Assembly: GCA_045577495.1 (NCBI GenBank) | Contig: JAZNIK010000052.1 | Location: 1 to 41,758, forward strand | Reading direction: 5' to 3' | Source: UMGS1279 sp045577495 | Lineage (GTDB): Bacteria; Bacillota; Clostridia; Oscillospirales; Acutalibacteraceae | Length of the DNA: 41,758 bases | Part shown: piece by piece, positions 31,570 through 40,202 of the stretch | Layout of the letters: each line of letters opens with the position of its first letter | Position numbering within the stretch: position 1 is the stretch's first letter | Notes under the pieces: generated by a model | What the model saw: only the letters and a program-made list of their open reading frames with translations | What the model was told of the DNA's origin: nothing | Database searches by the model: none | Made by a program: the position numbers and the translations under genes

Positions 31570-34191
31570 ATGATTTGGCATAGTTCTGAACTAAGTGAAA
31601 TAAAAAGGGAATTGGGCGTAGATGAGCAAAAAGGTCTTACCGCCGCAGAAGTAGTATCCCGAATTCAGCGTTTTGGTGAAAACAGATTTGAACAAAAAAA
31701 GCAAAAAACAATATTAGAAAAAATATTTAAGCGCGTATCGAATGTTTTGGTAGTTATAATGCTTGTTGTTTCGGCGATTTTGTTTATCACAAGCATTATT
31801 TCAAAAAGCGGGGATTGGTATGTTCCTATTTTAATTTTGCTTGTTTTGGCACTTCACATTGCGGCTGATATTTTTGCCGAGCGTTTTTCTTTAAAGGAAA
31901 TTGCAAGTCTTAAGGGCAAGGATTCCTTGTCGGCAAGGGTAAGGCGCGATGGAGAGGAAAGCATAATCGATGCCGCAATGCTTGTACCGGGAGATATTGT
32001 TTTGCTTGAGCAGGGTGATTATATCCCCGCAGACGGCAGACTTATTCAAAGTCATTCTTTGGTTTGTGATGAATCTGCACTTAGTGGTGATGCCGCACCG
32101 AGCGAAAAGCAAGCCGATTGTATAATCGAAGATATCACACCAATAGAGCAAAGAAAAAATATGGTTCACGCAGGATGCTCGGTTACTTTTGGATATGGCA
32201 TAATGATTGTTACCGACACTGCTATGGAAACAGAGCTTGCTAGAAAACAGGCAATAATAGAGCAAACCGAGGGTAGCCATTTACCCATACATAAACAGAT
32301 AAAAAGTGTTAGTAAAACTATAAATTATGTTCTGTTTGCGTGTGCAACCGTAATCTTTTTTGCGGGGATTATAAGCGGCACCACCGAAAACGAGAGCTTT
32401 AGCCACCTTGTTTTAAATATGATATTAACCTTCTGTGCAATATCGGTATCTATTCTTCCTGAAACCTTGCCAAAAAGCATAAAGGCTGCATATGGTTTTG
32501 GTGCAAAAAGATTTTTAAAGCGTAAAATTGCCATTAAGAATTTAAATGCTATTGAAACACTTTCGGATGTTTCGGTAATCATTTCGGATAAAACGGGAAC
32601 CTTAACAAAAAACAGAATGCAGTTGACCGCGCTTTATGATGGAAATCAAAGCTTTGATGTTGGTATAGATGACCTTAACGAAAATGCCTTAACCCTCATT
32701 AGAATGGGTTCGCTCTGTACCAACACCACCGTTTCGGTGGCAAACACCAAAAAGGTTAGCTTTTCGGGTGACCCAACCGAAGCGGGTATTGTTACTGCTT
32801 GTATTAACTATTGCGGTATGTCTAAGGAGGATATTGAAAATATTTATCCCAGAATGGCAGAAGTGCCTTTTGATTCTGAGCGTAAGCTTATGACCACCGT
32901 AAATATGATAAATAATCATCCCTTTGCTATTGTAAAGGGAGCGCCCGATATACTTATGAAGCATTGCCTCGGCGGAAACCTAAAGGGTGCCACCGAAACT
33001 GCAGAAAAAATGGAGCAAATGGGACTTCGTGTTATAGCGGTTGCCATGAAGCCTCTTGATGAGGTCCCCTCGAATCCCACCCCCGAAAATATGGAATGCT
33101 CACTTAACCTACTTGGCTTGTTCGGGCTTAGTGATACGGTTAGTCTAAGCACAAGAAACGCCCTTAAAAACGCCGAAAATCTAGGCATTAGAACCATTAT
33201 GATAACAGGCGACCATATCACAACAGCGGTAGCCTTTGCTAAAAATCTTGGTATTTTAAAGGATGGCGAAAAGGCAGTTACTGGTGATGAGCTTTTGACA
33301 ATGAGTGATGAGGTTCTTGCCGAAGAGATTAAAAACATATCGGTATATTCAAGAATAACCGCAAAGGATAAAGGGCGTATTGTTTCAGCATGGCAGTCAA
33401 GGGGTGATGTTGTTGCTCTTACGGGTGATAGCGTTACAGATGCTACTGCCCTTAAAACCGCTGATGTTGGTTGTGCAATGGGTGTTACAGGTACCGATAT
33501 TGCAAAAAGTTGGGCAGACGTTCTTTTAACCGAGGATAGTTATATTTCAATCGTCGGAGCGGTTCAGGAGTCAAAAGCAATTCATTTTAATATTAAGCAT
33601 ATGATTGCGTTTTTGGTAAGCAGTAATTTGGCAGGGCTTTTGGTAATGCTATTAGGTTTTATAATTTTTGGGGCCTCGCCGTTTACCGCATTGTCAATTT
33701 TGTGGTTGAACCTTATAACCAATATCGCCCCTGCTCTTTCTTTGGCGGCAGAACCCGCAGAAGAAAACCATGAAAAAGCAGTAAAAACAAAGGGCGAAAA
33801 ACTGTTCACACCACACTACCTAATAAATACTGTGGTAGAGGGTGTAATTGCAGGAGTTTTTGTTCTTATTGCCTTTGCGATAGGCAATAAAATTTCGGTT
33901 GAGGTTGGATCATCACTTGCTTTGGCTGTGTTAATGCTTGTGCAAGGAGTGCTTGCCTTCTCGCTCAGAAGTGATAAACCAATCTATAAAAAAGGTCTGC
34001 TTAAAAATAAATATAGTTTCATTAGTTTGGGCATATTAGTATTTTTAACCATTTTGGTTGTTGCAACACCTATTAGAGCGGCTTTTGGCCTTGCGGCTTT
34101 AGGCGGTCTTGGTTGGCATATTCTTTGGCTTGTACTTTTACCGTTTGTGGTGTTTGAAGCAGTAAAAATCGTTAAATCAATTTTAAAATAA
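31570..34191 (+). CDS. P-type (P2-like) cation ATPase with altered core motifs
   Basis: Full-length 873-aa membrane ATPase with the P2 order: cation ATPase N-domain, about two membrane segments, actuator, two segments, phosphorylation and nucleotide domains, then about six segments. The phosphorylated Asp340 (ISDKTGTLTKN), the nucleotide-site segment AIVKGAPD and MITGDH are normal. Other hallmarks are changed: TGES is SGDA (172-175), PEGLP is PETLP (297-301) and GDGVNDAP is GDSVTDAT (619-626). Of the calcium ligands known in SERCA, Asn686 and Glu298 remain, but the Glu771 position is Gly689 and the Asp800 position is Asn718. The frame is intact and codon use looks normal. It may carry another ion or work slowly; a calcium role should not be assumed. 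Confidence 0.9.
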   Translation: MIWHSSELSEIKRELGVDEQKGLTAAEVVSRIQRFGENRFEQKKQKTILEKIFKRVSNVLVVIMLVVSAILFITSIISKSGDWYVPILILLVLALHIAADIFAERFSLKEIASLKGKDSLSARVRRDGEESIIDAAMLVPGDIVLLEQGDYIPADGRLIQSHSLVCDESALSGDAAPSEKQADCIIEDITPIEQRKNMVHAGCSVTFGYGIMIVTDTAMETELARKQAIIEQTEGSHLPIHKQIKSVSKTINYVLFACATVIFFAGIISGTTENESFSHLVLNMILTFCAISVSILPETLPKSIKAAYGFGAKRFLKRKIAIKNLNAIETLSDVSVIISDKTGTLTKNRMQLTALYDGNQSFDVGIDDLNENALTLIRMGSLCTNTTVSVANTKKVSFSGDPTEAGIVTACINYCGMSKEDIENIYPRMAEVPFDSERKLMTTVNMINNHPFAIVKGAPDILMKHCLGGNLKGATETAEKMEQMGLRVIAVAMKPLDEVPSNPTPENMECSLNLLGLFGLSDTVSLSTRNALKNAENLGIRTIMITGDHITTAVAFAKNLGILKDGEKAVTGDELLTMSDEVLAEEIKNISVYSRITAKDKGRIVSAWQSRGDVVALTGDSVTDATALKTADVGCAMGVTGTDIAKSWADVLLTEDSYISIVGAVQESKAIHFNIKHMIAFLVSSNLAGLLVMLLGFIIFGASPFTALSILWLNLITNIAPALSLAAEPAEENHEKAVKTKGEKLFTPHYLINTVVEGVIAGVFVLIAFAIGNKISVEVGSSLALAVLMLVQGVLAFSLRSDKPIYKKGLLKNKYSFISLGILVFLTILVVATPIRAAFGLAALGGLGWHILWLVLLPFVVFEAVKIVKSILK

Positions 34192-34212
34192 AAAAAGGGA
34201 GGTAAAGCAGGT

Positions 34213-35070
34213 ATGAAGTACAATCTTTGGAGCAAAAAGGTTATAGATAGCGTATTGTCTGAAGCCGGCTTTACCTTTAAAAAATCACTAGGACAAAACT
34301 TTTTAACAAACCCAATGATTTGCCCCTCAATGGCCGAGGCGGCGGCAGATAAAGATACCGGTGTTATCGAAATAGGCTTGGGGGTAGGCGTTCTTACCGC
34401 CGAACTTGCCGAGGTTGCAAAAAGGGTTGTGGGAATCGAACTTGACGAGCGGCTAAAACCCGTTTTAGAAAAAACACTAGAGGATTATAACAATCTAAAA
34501 CTGATATTCTCTGATGTGTTAAAACTTGATTTAAATAAAGTTATTGCAGAAAATTTTGCCGATTGCAAAAAAATTGCGGTTTGCGCTAATCTGCCCTACT
34601 ATATAACCTCGCCTATAATTATGTCACTTCTTGAAAGCAAATTGCCGATAGATAATATCACCGTTATGGTGCAAAAAGAAGCGGCGGACAGGCTCTGCGC
34701 CAAAATACCAAGCAGAGAGGTTGGAGCAGTAACACTTGCGGCGGCATATTATGCCGAAAGAGAAATTCTTTTTAAGGTTCCAAGAAGTAGTTTTACCCCA
34801 TCGCCCAATGTGGATAGTGCCGTAATTCAGTTTAAAATACGCAGTTCGCCCGAAATTAGCACTAACAACGAAAAACTACTGTTTAGGATTATCAGAGGTG
34901 CCTTTGAGCATAGGCGAAAGACACTTGTTAATTCAATTTCTTCGGCGGGTGTTGTGCCAAAGGAAAAACTTATTTTAGCTCTTGATGAATTGGGGATTAA
35001 ACCAACAGTCAGGGCAGAGGAATTAACTCTGGAGCAGTTTGCAAGGCTGACCGATATATTGTCTGACTAA
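34213..35070 (+). CDS. rsmA: 16S rRNA dimethyladenosine transferase
   Basis: Dimethylates the two adjacent adenines near the 3' end of 16S rRNA (KsgA). The 285-aa protein begins with KSLGQNFLTNP, the conserved RsmA start. S-adenosylmethionine motif I is VIEIGLGVGVLT, the acidic ligand is in GIELDERL, the catalytic NLPYYITSPI is intact, and the C-terminal FEHRRKTLVNS is typical. It follows the ATPase gene by 21 bases with GGGAGG between them, so read-through from the ATPase promoter is likely. Confidence 0.96.
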   Translation: MKYNLWSKKVIDSVLSEAGFTFKKSLGQNFLTNPMICPSMAEAAADKDTGVIEIGLGVGVLTAELAEVAKRVVGIELDERLKPVLEKTLEDYNNLKLIFSDVLKLDLNKVIAENFADCKKIAVCANLPYYITSPIIMSLLESKLPIDNITVMVQKEAADRLCAKIPSREVGAVTLAAAYYAEREILFKVPRSSFTPSPNVDSAVIQFKIRSSPEISTNNEKLLFRIIRGAFEHRRKTLVNSISSAGVVPKEKLILALDELGIKPTVRAEELTLEQFARLTDILSD

Positions 35071-35107
35071 GGGCTAATAATAAAATTAAAAAAATCAACC
35101 TTAAGTG

Positions 35108-35136
35108 TTTACAAAATGCTACAAATATGTTAAAAT
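35108..35136 (+). promoter_or_regulatory. Promoter of the minD-like/mgsA unit
   Basis: -35 TTTACA (35108-35113), 17-bp spacer, -10 TAAAAT (35131-35136), with GAGGG at about 35161 before the ATG. Confidence 0.75.
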
Positions 35137-35171
35137 AATATCAATAATTCGCATTTTACAGAGGGTATATT

Positions 35172-35909
35172 ATGGGTAGATTGATTGCCGTTACCTCAGG
35201 TAAAGGTGGCGTAGGCAAGTCAAGTGTGTCGGTGCAACTTGCATCCGCGCTTACAGATATGGGTCATACCGTTTTGCTTGTTGATTTAGATGCGGGTATG
35301 CGTTGCTTAGACCTTATGCTAAATCTTAGTAACGAGCTTATATTCGACCTTAATGATGTTTTAAATGGTGCAAAGTCGGTTGAGGAAGCAATTTTAACCG
35401 ACCCTAAGCGAAAAGGACTTTTCTTTTTGGCGGCACCTTTAAAAGAAAAAATCAATGCTGATAAGCTAAGGTCGTTTGTTACCAAGGCTACCGAGCAGTA
35501 TGATTTTGTTATTTTAGATTTTCCTGCGGGTGCGGTGGACGAGCTTTATCAAAAGCTTCCAAGATACACCGAGGCATTGGTAGTTTGCAATGCGGATGCC
35601 GTGTCATTAAGGGATGCATCTCTTGTGGGGAATGACCTTAAAAAACTAAGGCTTTTGTCGATAAGATTGGTTATAAACCGCGTTTCGTTTGAAAATATAC
35701 GCAAGGGTATAACGGCAAATATTGATGAGGCTATTGACAGTTGCGGAATACGGCTAATAGGCGTTATCCCTCAAAGCATGGACCTTTATATGTCGGGCTG
35801 TTCGGGTGATTTGCTTAACAAAAAAAGCAAAACCGCTAAGGCGTTCAACCGATTGGCAAAGCGGCTTTTGGGGTATGATATTCCGCTAGAAAAATTAAAA
35901 AAGATGTAA
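35172..35909 (+). CDS. MinD-like ATPase lacking a membrane-targeting helix
   Basis: 245-aa ParA/MinD-family ATPase. The deviant Walker A is KGGVGKS (residues 11-17), the MinD-type VDLDAGMRCLDLML follows, and Walker B is FVILDFPAG. MinD-like segments SLRDASLVGNDLKKL and IRLIGVIPQSMDL are present. MinD normally ends in a 10-12 residue amphipathic helix that binds the membrane. Here the protein stops at LLGYDIPLEKLKKM, where that tail would begin. No minC or minE gene lies beside it. mgsA follows, as in clostridial min clusters as I know them, which supports descent from MinD rather than from another ParA branch. Its site of action may be cytosolic or may depend on a partner. Confidence 0.85.
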   Translation: MGRLIAVTSGKGGVGKSSVSVQLASALTDMGHTVLLVDLDAGMRCLDLMLNLSNELIFDLNDVLNGAKSVEEAILTDPKRKGLFFLAAPLKEKINADKLRSFVTKATEQYDFVILDFPAGAVDELYQKLPRYTEALVVCNADAVSLRDASLVGNDLKKLRLLSIRLVINRVSFENIRKGITANIDEAIDSCGIRLIGVIPQSMDLYMSGCSGDLLNKKSKTAKAFNRLAKRLLGYDIPLEKLKKM

Positions 35910-35911
35910 AG

Positions 35912-35947
35912 TCGGCTTTGCCGATTTAATATATCGGGCGGCGCCCG
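35912..35947 (+). other. Two hairpins between minD-like gene and mgsA
   Basis: TCGGC-TTT-GCCGA (35912-35924) is followed by TTTAAT, and CGGGC-GGC-GCCCG (35935-35947) stands just before the mgsA ribosome site AAGGAG. The first could be a weak terminator and the second could affect mgsA initiation. Confidence 0.5.
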
Positions 35948-35962
35948 TTAAGGAGTGTTAAT

Positions 35963-36364
35963 ATGAATATAGCAATTATCGCACACGATGCAAAAAAGGA
36001 ACTTATGGTTCAGTTTTGTATTGCATACTGCGGTGTTTTAAGCAGACATAACCTTTTTGCTACAGGAACAACAGGTAAGCTTGTTTCTGAGGCAACAGGT
36101 CTTGAAATAGTTAGATTTTTAAGCGGTGGTCAGGGCGGCTCGCAGCAAATAGCCTCTCGCATCAGCTGTGACGAGATTGATTTGGTTTTGGTATTCCGCG
36201 ACCCACTCAATCCCAAACCGAGTGAGCCTGATGAAAAGGTTTTGCTTAATTTATGCGACGTTCATAACATTCCCGTTGCAACCAATATTGCTACTGCCGA
36301 GGTTTTAATTCACGGTCTTGAGCGTGGCGATTTGGATTGGCGCGACATTGTTCGTACTAACTAA
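35963..36364 (+). CDS. mgsA: Methylglyoxal synthase
   Basis: Turns dihydroxyacetone phosphate into methylglyoxal and phosphate, a bypass used when sugar phosphates build up. The 133-aa protein has AHDAKKELM at the start, the phosphate-binding ATGTTGKL, GGQGGSQQIASRI and the catalytic Asp in LVLVFRDPL, then NIPVATNIATAEVLI with the late conserved region. All positions expected for the family are present. It lies 53 bases after the MinD-like gene with two small hairpins between, and has a good AAGGAG ribosome site. Confidence 0.96.
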   Translation: MNIAIIAHDAKKELMVQFCIAYCGVLSRHNLFATGTTGKLVSEATGLEIVRFLSGGQGGSQQIASRISCDEIDLVLVFRDPLNPKPSEPDEKVLLNLCDVHNIPVATNIATAEVLIHGLERGDLDWRDIVRTN

Positions 36365-36380
36365 AATAATATTTATTTAA

Positions 36381-36407
36381 TTGGGCGTGCCATATCGGTT
36401 CGCCCAA
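36381..36407 (+). other. Hairpin between mgsA and aspS
   Basis: TTGGGCG (36381-36387) pairs with CGCCCAA (36401-36407), with a further GCC/GGT pairing inside. There is no T run, so it is not a standard terminator. It is too small for a T-box leader. Confidence 0.45.
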
Positions 36408-36433
36408 CAATTATGTGGAAGAGGGTTTATTTT

Positions 36434-38230
36434 ATGGCACTTGATACATTATCAGGTATGAAAAGAACCGATTATTGCGGCACTTTAAGAGCCGACCAAA
36501 TAGGTAAAGAGGTAACAGTTTGCGGTTGGACTGCACGGCAACGCGATTTAGGTCAACTTATATTTATCGACCTTAGAGACCGCACGGGTATCGTTCAACT
36601 TGCGTTTGATGATACAACCGATAGAGCGGTTTTTGAAAAAGCTTTTTCGGTGAGAAGCGAGTATGTTTTAATGGCAAAGGGCTTAGTGCGTAAACGCTCT
36701 TCCGTTAATAACGAGATACCCACAGGCGAAATCGAGATAGAGGTTAAAGAACTTAAAATTTTAGGTAGTGCAGAAACAACTCCGTTTGAAATCTTAGACG
36801 ATACCTCGGTTAAAGAGGAGCTTCGCTTAAAATATAGATATTTAGATTTAAGAAGACCCACCTTGCAAAATAATTTAATGCTAAGGCATAAGGTTACAAA
36901 GGTTACTCGCGACTTTTTCGATAATGAGGGATTTTTAGAGATAGAAACCCCCACCCTTATCAAGTCAACACCCGAGGGAGCAAGGGATTATTTGGTTCCG
37001 TCACGTATACACAAGGGCAATTTTTATGCACTTCCGCAATCACCACAGATGTATAAGCAGTTGCTTATGCTTTCGGGGTTTGATAGATATATGCAAATCG
37101 CCCGTTGCTATAGAGATGAAGATTTGCGTGCCGACCGTCAACCTGAATTTACACAGGTCGATTTAGAGATGTCCTTTGTTGAGACGGAGGATATTTTAGA
37201 TTTGGGCGAAAGATATATAAACTATCTTTTCAAAAACGTACTGGGTGTTGATATTAAAACCCCAATTCGCCGTATGACCTATACCGAGGCTATGGAAAAG
37301 TATGGCTCGGACAAACCCGATGTTCGTTTTGATATGACCATAACCGATATTTCGTCGGCGGTGGAGAATTGCGGTTTTTCTGTTTTTGCAGATACAGTTA
37401 AAAATGGCGGTACAGTTCGCGGGATTACTGCAAAGGGCGGCGCAACTGTTTTAACCAGAAAAGAGATTGATAAACTCACCGAGGCGGCAAAGGGTATCGG
37501 TGCAAAGGGACTTGCCTTTATCCGCTGGGCAGAGGATGCCGAGGCACCTACCTGTGCTTTCTCAAAGTTCTTAACAGAGCAAGAGTTTAATAACATTATA
37601 GAGCAACTAGATGTTAAAAAAGGCGATGTTGCCTTAATTGTTGCAGATAAAAAAGCAACTGCACTCAGTGTGCTTGGCGCACTCAGACTTCAGGTTGGCG
37701 CAAAAATGAATATTATCCCTGAAGGTTATGAGTTCCTTTGGATTACCGAGTTTCCCTTCTTTGAATATAACGAGGAAACGGGCGGTTGGGATGCAATGCA
37801 TCACCCCTTTACCGCGCCTCTTGATGAGTGTTTGCAGTATCTTGATAGCGCACCCGAAAAGGTCTTTGCAAAGGCGTATGACCTTGTGCTTAACGGCGTA
37901 GAACTTTCTTCGGGCTCGATTCGTATCAACGACCCCGTGCTACAAAAGAAGATGTTTTCTGCACTCGGTCTTTCGGATGAAGAGGCATATGAAAAGTTCG
38001 GCTTTCTTGTTGATGCCTATCGCTATGGAGCGCCACCTCACGGCGGTTTCGGAATAGGCCTTGATAGACTTGTTATGCTTATGGCAGGAAGCGATTCTAT
38101 CCGCGATGTTATCGCATTTCCTAAGGTTGCAAACGCAAGCGAACTTATGAGCGGTGCACCCGGCACAGTTGATGAGGCTCAGCTTTTAGATTTAAGTATT
38201 ATGACATTAAATAAAAACGAAGAAGAGTAA
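36434..38230 (+). CDS. aspS: Aspartate-tRNA ligase, bacterial type
   Basis: Charges tRNA(Asp). The 598-aa protein has the N-terminal OB-fold anticodon domain (about 10-110, with VCGWTARQRDLGQLIFIDLRDR). Class II motif 1 lies near residues 145-170, and motif 2 is RCYRDEDLRADRQPEFTQ. A bacterial GAD insertion follows (about 285-420), and motif 3 is FGIGLDRLVMLMAG. The start at 36434 is preferred over 36413 because GAGGG lies eight bases upstream and the protein then begins near the usual position. With GatCAB encoded nearby it may be non-discriminating and also charge tRNA(Asn), but that is inference. It ends 12 bases before the aconitase gene. Confidence 0.96.
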   Translation: MALDTLSGMKRTDYCGTLRADQIGKEVTVCGWTARQRDLGQLIFIDLRDRTGIVQLAFDDTTDRAVFEKAFSVRSEYVLMAKGLVRKRSSVNNEIPTGEIEIEVKELKILGSAETTPFEILDDTSVKEELRLKYRYLDLRRPTLQNNLMLRHKVTKVTRDFFDNEGFLEIETPTLIKSTPEGARDYLVPSRIHKGNFYALPQSPQMYKQLLMLSGFDRYMQIARCYRDEDLRADRQPEFTQVDLEMSFVETEDILDLGERYINYLFKNVLGVDIKTPIRRMTYTEAMEKYGSDKPDVRFDMTITDISSAVENCGFSVFADTVKNGGTVRGITAKGGATVLTRKEIDKLTEAAKGIGAKGLAFIRWAEDAEAPTCAFSKFLTEQEFNNIIEQLDVKKGDVALIVADKKATALSVLGALRLQVGAKMNIIPEGYEFLWITEFPFFEYNEETGGWDAMHHPFTAPLDECLQYLDSAPEKVFAKAYDLVLNGVELSSGSIRINDPVLQKKMFSALGLSDEEAYEKFGFLVDAYRYGAPPHGGFGIGLDRLVMLMAGSDSIRDVIAFPKVANASELMSGAPGTVDEAQLLDLSIMTLNKNEEE

Positions 38231-38242
38231 GGAGAAAGAATT

Positions 38243-40180
38243 ATGGGAATGACAATAGCACAAAAAATTCTTGCCGCTCATCTTGTTGATGGCGAGATGA
38301 AGGTAGGTCAGGATATTGGTATTAAAATCGACCAGACCTTAACCCAAGATGCAACAGGCACAATGGCATATTTGGAGTTTGAGGCTATGGGTGTTGATAG
38401 AGTAAAAACCGAGCGTTCGGTTGCATATATTGATCATAATACACTTCAAACAGGCTTTGAAAATGCAGACGACCATCGCTTTATTCAGTCTATCTGCAAA
38501 AAGCATGGTATTTATTATTCGCACCCAGGTAATGGTATTTGCCATCAAATTCATCTAGAGCGTTTTTCAAAACCAGGTAAAACCCTTATTGGCTCTGACT
38601 CACATACCCCAACCTGTGGTGGTATGGGTATGCTTGCAATGGGTGCGGGCGGTATGGACGTTGCGGTTGCTATGGGCGGCGGTGCATACTACATATCTAC
38701 ACCCAAAATGCTTAGAGTTAACCTTGTTGGTAAACTTCGTCCTTTTGTTTCGGCAAAGGATGTTATCTTAGAAGTTTTGCGTCAACTCTCTGTTAAGGGT
38801 GGCGTTGGATATATTGTTGAGTATGCAGGCGAAGGTGTTAAAACCCTTTCGGTGCCCGAACGTGCTACCATTACTAATATGGGCGCCGAACTTGGTGCAT
38901 CAACTTCTATATTCCCTGCAGATGAGGTTACCAAAAAATTCCTTGCCGCACAGGGTAGAGAAGAGGATTTTACTCCGCTTGAGAGCGATGCAGATGCAGT
39001 TTACGATAAAGAGATTACGGTTGACCTTTCGGCTTTGGAGCCACTTGCTGCAATGCCTCACTCACCTGATAATGTTAAAAAGGTTAGTGAGATTGGCGCA
39101 ATGAAGGTTGACCAAGTGCTTATTGGTAGCTGCACAAACTCTTCTCTTTTAGATATGCTCAAGGTTGCCGAGATATTAGATGGCAAAACAGTTCACCCCG
39201 ACGTAAGCGTTGGTATTGCCCCCGGTTCAAAGCAGGTTTTATATATGTTATCTGAGTGTGGTGCTTTGGCAAAGCTTATTGCGGCGGGAGCTAGAATTTT
39301 AGAGTGTGCTTGCGGTCCTTGTATTGGTATGGGTCAAGCACCTAACTCTGCGGGTATATCACTCCGCACCTTTAACCGTAACTTCGAGGGCCGTTCAGGT
39401 ACTGCAGATGCGGGCGTATTTTTGGTTAGCCCCGAAACTGCAGCAGCCGCCGCCTTAACAGGCGTTTTAACCGACCCTATGACATTAGATGCAGACTTAA
39501 GCGGCATTAAACTGCCCGAGAAATTTGTTATCAATGATAATTCTATAGATGCTCCTGCACCTGTAGAAGATGCAGATAAGGTTGAGATTCTTCGCGGCCC
39601 CAACATTAAGCCATTCCCAAAAACCGAGCCGCTCACTAAGGATATTACCGCAAAGGCAGTTTTAAAGGTTGGCGATAATATAACAACCGACCACATTATG
39701 CCTGCAGGCGCAAAAATTCTTCCTTTCCGCTCTAATATTCCATATCTTGCAAACTTCTGCTTTACAAGATGTGATGAGCAGTTCCCCGAAAACTGCAAAA
39801 AAGAGGGCAAGGGAATTATCATAGGCGGCGAAAACTACGGTCAAGGCTCCTCTCGTGAGCACGCCGCATTAGTTCCGCTTTATCTTGGAATTAAAGCGGT
39901 TGTTGCAAAGAGTTTTGCAAGAATTCACGTTGCAAACCTTGTAAATGCGGGTATCGTTCCGCTAACCTTTGCAAACGCCGAGGATTATGACACTATCGAC
40001 CAATTTGATGAGCTTGAACTACCCGATATCAGAGCCGCTATTGAAAACGGCAGTGAAGTTAAGCTTGTTAACAAAACAAAAAACAAAGAATATCTGCTTA
40101 ATGCGGCTGTTTCGGAGCGTTCTGCCGACATACTTCTTTGCGGCGGACTTTTAAGCTATACAAGAGAAAATAATAAATAA
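38243..40180 (+). CDS. acn: Aconitate hydratase
   Basis: Iron-sulfur enzyme that interconverts citrate and isocitrate. The 645-aa protein is of the shorter, single-chain clostridial type. Cluster ligands are the Cys of IGSCTNSS and the two Cys of CACGPCIGMG. Substrate-site segments include GSDSHTPTCGGMGMLAMGAGGMDVAVAMGG, and the C-terminal swivel domain has GGENYGQGSSREHAAL and KSFARIHVANLVNAG. It is 22 bases before isocitrate dehydrogenase, so the two catalyse consecutive steps from one transcript. No citrate synthase is in the window. Homoaconitase-like proteins share these motifs, but the icd neighbour supports aconitase. Confidence 0.95.
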   Translation: MGMTIAQKILAAHLVDGEMKVGQDIGIKIDQTLTQDATGTMAYLEFEAMGVDRVKTERSVAYIDHNTLQTGFENADDHRFIQSICKKHGIYYSHPGNGICHQIHLERFSKPGKTLIGSDSHTPTCGGMGMLAMGAGGMDVAVAMGGGAYYISTPKMLRVNLVGKLRPFVSAKDVILEVLRQLSVKGGVGYIVEYAGEGVKTLSVPERATITNMGAELGASTSIFPADEVTKKFLAAQGREEDFTPLESDADAVYDKEITVDLSALEPLAAMPHSPDNVKKVSEIGAMKVDQVLIGSCTNSSLLDMLKVAEILDGKTVHPDVSVGIAPGSKQVLYMLSECGALAKLIAAGARILECACGPCIGMGQAPNSAGISLRTFNRNFEGRSGTADAGVFLVSPETAAAAALTGVLTDPMTLDADLSGIKLPEKFVINDNSIDAPAPVEDADKVEILRGPNIKPFPKTEPLTKDITAKAVLKVGDNITTDHIMPAGAKILPFRSNIPYLANFCFTRCDEQFPENCKKEGKGIIIGGENYGQGSSREHAALVPLYLGIKAVVAKSFARIHVANLVNAGIVPLTFANAEDYDTIDQFDELELPDIRAAIENGSEVKLVNKTKNKEYLLNAAVSERSADILLCGGLLSYTRENNK

Positions 40181-40202
40181 GGGAATAAGGTAGGGAGAAA
40201 CA

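Noticed and set aside
36365..36433. T-box leader before aspS
   Set aside because: The gap is under 70 bases and lacks the conserved T-box sequence; only a small hairpin is present.
39334..39822. 162-aa minus-strand open frame opposite aconitase
   Set aside because: It lies fully inside a well-conserved aconitase sequence and shows no independent coding signs.
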